Assembly: GCA_017591395.1 (NCBI GenBank)
Contig: WEDG01004982.1
Span: forward strand, 248,001-312,000
DNA: 64,000 nt
Direction of reading: 5' to 3'
From: Schistocephalus solidus
Taxonomy: Eukaryota; Platyhelminthes; Cestoda; Diphyllobothriidea; Diphyllobothriidae
Numbering within the stretch: position 1 is the stretch's first letter; every line of letters begins with the position of its first letter. A program made the translations under genes and the position numbers. Below, piece after piece: positions 55,801 to 64,000 of the stretch. The notes beneath the pieces are model-generated. The model was not told the origin of the DNA. It made no database searches and worked only from the letters and a program-made list of their open reading frames with translations.

Positions 55801-58700
55801 ACGTACGTGCAGTTGTAGCGGTATTGTCCAAAACAGTCCCAGTGAAGTGGTTACGGAGTTAAAATTATCCAAGTAGGAGAACAAACAATATAAGTGGTTT
55901 CTATGCCAACGACCTTGCTGATTAAAGGGATGACCACACAGATGTTTCGGCCAAGCCAATTCGAAGAAGTCAGCAATATCTAGGGCAAACTCGTCGCTTC
56001 TGACAATCCGGTAGATTTGGATGAGTTGACCACGTATTTGTCCGGAATTGAGAGAAATCAAATGAAATGCAGTCAGTCTGACTTCGTTAGACGTATGACT
56101 AGATTCTTAACAATCACCAAAGCCCTCGCCTGCACTCGTCCCAGTTCTAAATAATCCTTTTTAAACCACAGACACCAGGCCTGGACGGCATACTCCAAGT
56201 GAGGTTGATAAATGCCCTGTAGGTTTAACTGAATATATCCTCGTCAATCTGCACAAATCCTCGTCTGAGCGCAAATAAGACCTGTTTCCTTCGTTGAGTT
56301 GCTAAGAGACACTGTTAAGATGATTGGAGTGAGGTGTTTGTTAGAATACCAAGTTTCTTATGTTCCTCAACAAATGAAAGGGACTGCCCATCCAAAAGGT
56401 ATTGGTTGCAATCATCTTCTTCGCTTGTCGTTCTGGTATGGCGTCTTAGTACAACACATTTCCCAACGTTAATTTTAAGAGCTTATCAGCAAACTAACTG
56501 CCAACATGGTTGTCACTCTCTTTAAATGCGTGCCTGTTGCCCTCAGATGTGATGTAGACTAAGAAGAGCCTTGGGACACAACGAAGAACAGGAGTAGTTG
56601 TTGACTTCAAGGTATCGATGCACAAAGTTTTCAATTTTCCTATAAGAAAATCTGCGATCCATTTCAGCAGCATTCCTCTTATTCCAATTTCAAAAAAAAA
56701 TGTATAGATAAGACGTTTGTGTAGGACAATATCAAACGCCTACTGGAAATCAGTGTAGATGAGGTCAAACCTACCATCTTCGTCCAATGCGCAAGTCCAC
56801 TGCTCTGTCGAGAGAATTAACTGGAAATACAAGAGCTCTTCTGGTTGAAGCCATGCAGGAGCATGAGAGTAATCGGTTTTCCTCCCGGAACTTCATGGTT
56901 ACCTTCTTTTTTATATATTCCATTATTTTACAGCAAATGGACTTTAGGCTGACAGGCTGATAATTGTTGACATTAGATCGAGCCCCACCCTTGTAGATGA
57001 ATTGAGTGTTTGCTGCTTTCCATTTGGATAGCAGTCTTTCTGATTCAAACGATGAATGGAAGATACGCGCTAGTAGTTTGGAGGGTTCGCCTGCCAATCC
57101 TCTCAACAACTTTGCCGGTATATTGGCCGGAAAAGATGACTTAGCTTCTTTGATATTTTACAGTTCTCTTTCTATGAGAGGTGCCGGACAAATAATATAT
57201 TCAAGCAGTGGACCAGCGTTTACCTCTGCACTGTTAATATGGTCAAACTGAATCTCAGTTTCCCTAATGAATATGGAGGCATAGAACAGATCCAAGTATT
57301 CTGTTTTCAACGACTTTTATACCATTCCCACCCATTAGGTACTTTGACTGGGTCCTTGTTTTTAGTAGATTATTCACTGTCCTTAACTTTGCTCCCTCAA
57401 TAAGTTGCAGCTTTCTCCTGAAGAAAACTTGAAAAAACTATCAGAACTTTTTTTACTGTCAGCTCGACTCTCTACCGTACATTTTTTGATCTTGCCTGTA
57501 AACTGGTCATAAATAAATTAATATAGTGGATCAAAATTTTGGGATTATTTTAAGCCAGCTGGACAATGCTCGGTTCGCAGTTCTTCCTGGCCTGACGGAT
57601 CAATTTTTCGCCTGCATTCGCCGGCGACGAAATTCAGCGAGACGTTCTGCTGACCCGTTTTCCCTAAAAACCGTCTTTTGTGTTTTTTCTTTAATTTCCC
57701 ATCAAGTTCTCTTGTTAACTATGCAGGGCGACTTGTTCACGAAAAAATAGCACTCACGCAGATCTTCTGAAATCGTCTTAAACCATCTGAAGTCATCCCT
57801 GATATTCCCTTTGTGCAAACAACCCTAATTTTTCGATATCAGTTCGTTCTTCTTCACGTTTAACCTATCCTTGCATATATTTCACTTGCCTTCCGTTTCC
57901 TTCTGACGTTGAGAGTAAAGTGAGTAATTCCACAGCAACGTAGTATACTCACCCTTACCAAGAGATACATTGGAATACATTCCATCAATGTTGGAGAATT
58001 CCTTCATAAATACTAGGTCCAGGTAATTGGCCCTCTGGTTCTCTCTAAACATCGTTGGTAAATTAACCTTCTGTGCAGGATTTTGGTCCAGAGTGAAGTT
58101 CAAATATACAAATTTCAAGAGAGTCTCAACCCTGTTAGCAAATAGCGCTGGCAAGGCACTATCTTATCTAGCATTAGTAATGAAATTTTGACAATCTGTG
58201 CAGATAAAATGTATGAGCTTTTAATAATTAAGGCCAGAGTGTGGTCCGGAGTGAGGTGCATAAGCTTACGACCAGAGGAAGTTCTCGCACCGTGAATGGT
58301 CATATTTACCTGCTCTATTGCAAGTGCATTGAAATTTCTAACAATACCAACCTCCTTCTGACTTGCTATTTCCTTGACTAAATGAAGGAGTGACTCACCA
58401 GATGCACTCGGAATGTATGGTGGCCTGCAGACCGTCAAGAATTGTAGGTTTTGCGAACAATTTTTTTATCTTTATCTAGAGAAATTCTTATTCAAGTAAG
58501 AGGGGGTGCACTCGTTTGACTGCCGACATTCCTGCCCTAACGTATACGGCCACCCTATCTCATCGTCTATTTTCATGGTCTCTGAGAAAGACCTGGTATT
58601 CCTGTATCAAAACTTCGGTATCCGCGAATTCGTCTTTGGACAACGTTTCCGTAGACGCAACGACATCGGAGTTTCAGTATGAGCCTAGCGCCTTGAGTTT
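55800..58700 (-). pseudogene. LINE copy R' (right arm)
   Basis: Mirror partner of 41360-44000. The endonuclease reads TLSKDEFADTEVLIQEYQVF and AVYVRAGMSAVKRVH (58690-58500), then TVCRPPYIPSASGESLLHLV and ANYLDLVFMKEFSNIDGMYS. RT segment 56771-57109 (LLARIFHSSFESERLLSKWK). The part with the FADN box is deleted near 56550. A nested tail insertion at 57361-57526 is absent from R. Confidence 0.8.
57361..57526 (+). mobile_element. Nested LINE 3'-tail insertion (copy in R')
   Basis: Third copy of the insertion at the same site of the host LINE, ending GTAAACTGGTCATAAATAAA. Confidence 0.6.
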
Positions 58701-58734
58701 GTCCATTTCCGAAAGGAGACTGAGCATATTTTAA

Positions 58735-59405
58735 AAATTTTCATCCAGTCAGCCTACACTGCATTTGCTGCAAATAATGGAAACCGTATCTGAGAAGCTG
58801 ACAGTGAATTTCCTGGAGGAGGCACACATACACTCCGGGCTCCAGGACGGCTTCAGACGGTGCCAAGATGGTAGAGTTGGCTTCATATACACTGTTTACA
58901 AGAAGGTGTTTGACAGCGTACCACATAGACATAAAATATAAAACTATGTGACCATGGAATACGAGGAAGGCTTCTAACGTCGATCACAGATTTTCTTACA
59001 AAGAGATCGCAAACCGTGTGCATCGTTGTCTCGAAGTCAACACCTACCACGTTATAAGTGGTGTCCCCCAAAGCTCTGTCTTAGGGCCTAACCTCTTCCT
59101 ACTTTACCTTAACAACCTTGTCAAAAACCTGGGTTGCAGCACCGTTATGTTTGCTGCCGATTTTAAACTGTGGACAGTTATCAGTTCTGACGCAGACCAG
59201 CACGCACTTCAAAGGAGAATGGACAGACTAAGCAGGTGGTTTGCTCGTTGGTTCTTAAATTTTAAGACGCTGAACCAGAAGGACTAGTGAGGAGGATGAT
59301 TTCTTACGATGTCTCCTTGACATGCAGCCCCTTTCAAATGGCGCAGAACAGAAGGACCTACATGTTGTTGTAACCTCCCTTCATTAAAAAATGTCACAGT
59401 GTCTC
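58735..59405 (+). pseudogene. LINE copy Q', RT region (right arm)
   Basis: The + strand frame GVPQSSVLGPNLFLLYLNNL, GCSTVMFAADFKLWTVISSD, RLSRWFARWFLNFK (59018-59287). Mirror partner of 40620-41335. It breaks off at 59405 where another LINE has been inserted. Confidence 0.75.
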
Positions 59406-61790
59406 AATTCCCACGATTGGACTAACTTCTTTTTATGATTGGATGTGAATGTTTGTACTGATACATTGTACCAAGTTCTAGGTCCACTCATTTGTCGTTT
59501 TGTTCCTCGTAAGAAAATAATTAATGTCAAGGATGAAGTCTACCTCCCTTTATCCTTCCGTTGTAGACTACGTAGACTCTCCCCTCCTTTTCATCTACAA
59601 AACGACACTTCCGTCCTGCCCTTGATCCAACATATTTTGAAGAAGCTAAGAGGTTGTATGACGAAAAATGACAGAAAATGATGTCAAATTTGCCGAAACC
59701 CCTTCGTTAAATTGTGCGAAACTCTTTTTGCGCACAGTAAAAGCGCAGAGAAGAACGCAGCACCCCGTACTTCAAGACGCCTTAGGAAACCCTATAGCTG
59801 ACGCTTAGTTGACAGCTGATAGCTTCAATGCTTTCTTGTGTATAAATTTTAGTGAACATTCTTTTGCTCCCTTTCCTAACATCCGGTTTTAACCGGTAAC
59901 GTCCTCGAAACCATAACTTTCACCCTCTGAGACATGACCGTAGCCATTCGGCGTTTTCGTCAATCTTACAGTCCTGGTCAGCGTTTTAAAGGCGGATGCA
60001 AATTTTATATTGCCATCCCTTCTGCGTAAGATATTTTATCTTGCTCTTGAAAGTGAAACTTCCCTGTTTTTTGGAAGGAATCGCACACTCTGTCTATACC
60101 CAAACACGTCCAGCCTATGTCATTTGACGACTTTAGGCTAATAAATACACTGCCAGCAGCCTCGAAGATCTAAGAGACCTTGATAAAAGACAAGATGATG
60201 CGTCACCTAACAGAGAATAACCTACTTAATGCGGCTTAGCATCTGTTCCTCAAAAAAGGTCTTGTGACACCTGCCAGCTCTCTTTCTTTGATCATGTGCT
60301 ACAATCTAGAGACAGTGGTTCTGCAATTTACACCGTTTACTTCGATTCCACGAAGGCTTTTGATCGTGTTGACCATGCTCTCCTTCTGCTGAAACTTGCC
60401 TCCTTCGGCATAGGTAACAAGCTACTGAACTTAATATCTTCCTATTTGAATGCTCGCGCAAAACGGGTTAAAATTTCCGATGTTATCTCCAACCCCACGC
60501 ATGTGATGAGTTGGGTTATTCAGGGTAGCGTGCTCAGCTCAGCCTGCTTCTATTTCGCCTTACTATCAACTATGTTCCTGATTGTTTTCAGTAAAGTAGA
60601 CGCTTTATGTACCCTGACTATTTAAAAATTGCCTATCAATATAAACCGGTCGATCGCAACATCGTGATTGAGCTCTTAAAAAAAGATCTTCAGGCCTTCA
60701 CTCAGTAGTGTCGCACATGGTTCCTTTCGCTTTCTTGACACAAGTGCTCCGTTATGGTTATTTGCACCAAACATCAGCCCCATTTAAGCATAGACTGTCA
60801 CGACCTAAATTTGCCTGGAGTTATAAAGGAGCTGGGCATATAATATTCTAGAAGTCTTAATCTATCAGAGCACTGCGCCCTGATTGTCACGAAAGCACAG
60901 CAAACTACTGATTTATTCTCAGAAGTTTAAAAACCGTCAGTATTAGAATCAGCCTTTATAAAATATACGTCAGACCTAGTCTGGAATACTGCTCGGTTCT
61001 ATTTAGCCTTCTGCACGCTAGTGAGCGGAAGAAGATAAAATCAGCCTAGCACTTCTTTTCAAAAAGATTTTTCTCTTCAGAACATCTAAAACTGTTCTAC
61101 CAACAACGCTGTGAGCTTACAAGCCTCGACCCGTTGTGGCTTTGCAGATTACAGAAGGGACTATTTTTACTGCTTAACCTTTTAAACAGTTTTACATTTA
61201 ACCTCCTGAGGTAGCTCGACCACTCTCGGCGCACCAGTCATCGAGATGTATTTTTATTTCTTCCTTTGGCACGCACGATTAGATACTGTCAGTTTTTTGG
61301 TAAACGCTATAGCAATCTGAAATATGCTACCCAGAGGTATCAAAATTCATCAAAGCTATTCCTTTTTTACGAGAGCTGCCACTTGTTTTCTACATTCAGG
61401 AGGCCTTCCAAAAATTTTGTGTGCTGACTCTGTGGAAGCTCCTTTCCGTTCTGATGGCGTTCACGGACTCTGAATACTGTGCCGGACTTCATTCTGAGGG
61501 CAATATTGCTGGCTCTGTGGACTTTAATCGGCTTATTCCTTAGCTGACAGCGAACAAACCTTCGCTGACATACCTGCTGGTGCAGAATACCGGATCCATA
61601 ACACTGAAAGGAGAAGTCCTACACCGGGCACCTGTGTCAACGCTTCCCTATCCTGAACTTTCATCCCAAAACAAGGTGCAGTTTTTTATCCTGGAAACAT
61701 TTGAAAGAACGATCAGGAGTTTTTTTTCACTCGACCCTCTACTGTATATATCTTTTGACCATGCCTGTAAACGGGCAATAAATACATTAA
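59406..61790 (+). mobile_element. 2.4-kb LINE insertion, delimited by the left arm
   Basis: In the left arm CAGTGTCT is followed (reverse strand, near 40600) by AAAGACATTTAAAAGCGCGA. Here CAGTGTCT (59398-59405) and AACTAAAAGCGCGACAC (61795 on) are 2.4 kb apart. The insert contains RT motifs YFDSTKAFDRVDHALLLLKL (60330-60390), SWVIQGSVLSSACFYF, a post-RT stretch (VRPSLEYCSVLF-like, near 60980) and a 3' end CTGTAAACGGGCAATAAATA. It is 5'-truncated with several stops. Confidence 0.7.
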
Positions 61791-61794
61791 GGCA

Positions 61795-62700
61795 ACTAAA
61801 AGCGCGACACATAAGTTGTTTGCGCTGAGACGAGGATTCGTACAGATTGACAAGGATCTACTTGTAAAAATATACGGGGCGTTCGTTCGGTTTCACTGGC
61901 AGTATGCAGTCTAGTAGCGGCGTACGCGATTAAATATGAATTATCTAAAACTTTAATGGGTGACGGTGATGTCCAATACAATGGTCAAGAATCTTGGTCA
62001 TCCACCTTAGAAGCCTGACTGGATAAAATTTGAATTACGTGGTGACCTCATTCAAACCTGCTAGTGTCAGAGGCCGTGATTGCGCCCGAGCATTTTATGA
62101 TTTCTTTGAATTGGCTCGGACGGACCATCTACAAAGCCATCCCTTTAAACTGCAGAGCAAGTGTTTCCGTACGGACGTCCGATGGAAAGCCTTCTCACAG
62201 GAGTTGCTGGAGGATGAAATGGACTCTCGGATACTGTGGGCCTTCGAAAAACTGTTGAAAAATATAAATGCAAACTGGATACTCATTCGCTGATAAACTT
62301 CTGTGCATATAGTGAAAATTGTGTCAGGAGTGGCAGTTTGTACCTGGCTCACACACACGGATGACTTTATAGTTCACAGCTTTACTGCTGTTACAATTTA
62401 TTTTGTTAGTATTTTGGAAATGAATCAGGAATTCAAGGGCGAGGGCTTTTCACCCTCAATGCAACCATTTAAATCCTTTTATTTAGGAGAATGCATTGCT
62501 AAGGAAAGCTTATTGTATAAATAATTTTAAAGGGAAGAAATATAAATAAAAATTCCCGCGACGTCGCCATAACCACGCATAGAACCACCGGCTTTACGAT
62601 TTTTTTTCACTTGTCATGGAGTGCTCTATACGTTATCTAAGTTCATGTGACTAGGTGTGGCTGTTTTTTTCAATATTTTCTTGTAAATATTCGAGCTTCA
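61795..62700 (+). pseudogene. LINE copy Q' 3' end (right arm)
   Basis: Tail frame LRRGFVQIDKDLLVKIYGAF with frameshifts, then 3' UTR. Mirror partner of 36850-37362 plus 40198-40600, but uninterrupted. Confidence 0.65.
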
Positions 62701-63147
62701 AGTCTTTTTGATGCGTTTAAACTATTTGGAATACAATTTAAGCCCTTCCGTGAAGACTATACAGTTCAATTTTCTTCTCTCGTTTTGTCTCTAGCTGGCC
62801 CCTATGGTTAGGATGCGGCTACTCTTCCGATTAGATGACTTATCAGCAGTCCTGGCAGATGCTACCGACCTGCAGTCACGTCGCTTTATTGTCCTAAATG
62901 ACTGGCATATTGTTGGTAATTCGCATTCCCACGATAATTCATCTCACATAAATTCACCTGTGTGCACTTTTTTCACGCTGTATGCCACGAATGATGCTCG
63001 AAAATGTTCCGCATTGACTATGGCAACAGAGCTCTCGTCAGATCTGATCAATCTATGTCCACGAGAGTTTTGCTCTGCTCTTATCTATCTTTCTCTTGAA
63101 GCTGATTGGATAGAATATAACAAACCTGGACCGGAGGCTATAAATGC
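62701..63147 (+). other. Right-arm partner of the 36.4-36.85 kb frame
   Basis: The sequence TTAAGCCCTTCCGTGAAGAC and the start-region GGTTAGGATGCGGCTACTC match the left arm inverted. The reading frame here (62804-63151) differs after about 10 residues, and the signal-like start is lost. Probably non-coding. Confidence 0.4.
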
Positions 63148-63226
63148 ATGAAGCTTTTCATGTCACTCTTACTGATTGTTTTCGCTTGCTCTACCGCATT
63201 GGGGTTGGGACAACTGACAATTAGGT
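63148..63226 (+). CDS. Candidate signal-peptide first exon
   Basis: ATG at 63148 opens MKLFMSLLLIVFACSTALG, a textbook-like secretion signal, followed by LGQLTI. An ATTAG|GTATAC donor-like site lies at about 63225, and the frame ends soon after if unspliced. TATAAA lies just 5' at 63139-63144, too close to be this start's TATA box. Downstream exons were not recognised within the window. Could be the first exon of a secreted protein (flatworm micro-exon genes start this way) or chance. Confidence 0.25.
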
Positions 63227-63419
63227 ATACGCTTCGTGCGTCATTTATGTACCAGGCCGTGTCATAACAGGTATAAAAGCTGTAATCAAGCAAGTACTCG
63301 GCCTTACGTGTTCATAGTAACCACGTATATTATTTGTTCTCCAGCTTGCACAGTTTGAAAACCGTTACCACATTGCTTGTACTGTTCCTGACAATAACAC
63401 TGCAATTCTACGCATGTAA

Positions 63420-63700
63420 TTGCTTTCTGCACCTCGAAAAATTTTCTTTTGCCGAAATTTCTCACAAAACGACATCAATTTGGAATGATTTATCAACTTC
63501 GTCAACTTGAATATGCAGGCTCTGCACCAATACAAACTGACAACCCCTCAGTGAACCAAAAGTGCATAAACTCTTAAAGATCTTAAGTTATCCAGAACCT
63601 TTGATATCTACAAAGGGCTGAGTCGTTCCTGAATATTCTTCATTTCTTTTTATTGTATGTTAAAAGTGGTTTGAACGAGTAGGTGCATTTATTGCGCATA
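63420..63700 (+). repeat. Third copy of segment S, deleted core
   Basis: AATATGCAGGCTCTGCACCA and CAAAAGTGCATAAACTCTT match 44130-44190. The part carrying the hammerhead-like core is missing, and the match resumes at AGATCTTAAG. Confidence 0.55.
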
Positions 63701-64000
63701 TTGTTCCTATTACGGCGTCATTTGAATTCCGTTTGAAAGGTGCTCGTCTCCAAGCGTTTGATTTTTGGCCCATAATCTTTGCCCGATTTCAGGACTGAAG
63801 AATATAAGTTGACATTGGATCACATTTTGTCCGCGTGTACCAGGATCATCCTTAAACTGTTGAGAGACATTGTGGTCGTCAGGCACACAACAATTGAAAT
63901 CGGAATTTTAACAAATTAGCTAACTCAGCTTCCTTCGGATCCCTGCGTAACCAGCCTCATACGGGCTTCAGAAAACTGTCTCTCACCAGGAAGGCGTCGA
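63701..64000. other. Right end of window, nothing recognised
   Basis: Short stretch without a recognised gene or repeat beyond the S copy. Confidence 0.4.

Noticed and set aside
36400..63100. The mirror array as a pure assembly artefact (fold-back read).
   Set aside because: Arms differ by substitutions, private insertions and deletions, which a single-molecule artefact would not show. Verification by long reads is still the decisive test.

Overview
The window reads as nuclear DNA of a parasitic flatworm, most likely a tapeworm of the diphyllobothriid type (inference, no species marker seen). The reasons are spliced animal genes with introns of only 31-35 nt beside introns of 7-10 kb, tRNA-derived SINEs carrying a hammerhead ribozyme (the architecture of the schistosome SM-alpha family), Penelope-like elements (PLEs), and many decayed CR1/Jockey-group LINEs. 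Most short ORFs in the window are shadows or repeat debris. Two host genes are well supported.

Left third (1-26.7 kb): an Iroquois-class TALE homeobox gene lies on the + strand. Its three recognised coding exons (about 1482-2596, 12248-13137, 15831-16450) join with matching phases, and the homeodomain is in the second. Intron 1 (9.65 kb) and intron 2 (2.7 kb) are filled with repeats: a segmental duplicate of DNA near 19.5 kb, a ribozyme SINE at 7.6 kb, a PLE remnant at 8.8-9.6 kb, a fold-back pair of PLE tails at 10.4-10.95 kb, a tandem array of ribozyme SINEs at 11.14-11.97 kb, and a PLE tail between inverted terminal repeats at 13.34-14.24 kb. Downstream, 16.5-26.7 kb is AT-rich and gene-poor. 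It holds a 77-bp minisatellite, a tRNA-derived SINE, copies of a ~200-bp dispersed element and a LINE fragment.

Middle (26.7-35 kb): the ribosome-maturation factor gene SBDS lies on the - strand. Four small exons (34228-34963) are separated by micro-introns. A fifth exon 7 kb away (26747-27178) completes the SBDS C-terminal domain and adds about 110 residues of charged tail. The long last intron contains a structurally near-complete but inactivated PLE (27976-30601) with direct terminal repeats carrying hammerhead-like cores, plus a ribozyme SINE remnant and an RT fragment.

Right (36.4-63.7 kb): no host gene is certain. The region is a mirror-image array of LINE segments, with the same segments in reversed order and orientation on either side of about 50 kb. 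Later insertions differ between the arms and can be delimited from the opposite arm. Two small signal-peptide-like reading frames lie at its outer edges. The main finds are the 45-nt hammerhead motifs repeated at regular spacing in the SINE array, the PLE-type minimal hammerheads, the extended SBDS protein and the ~27-kb imperfect palindrome.
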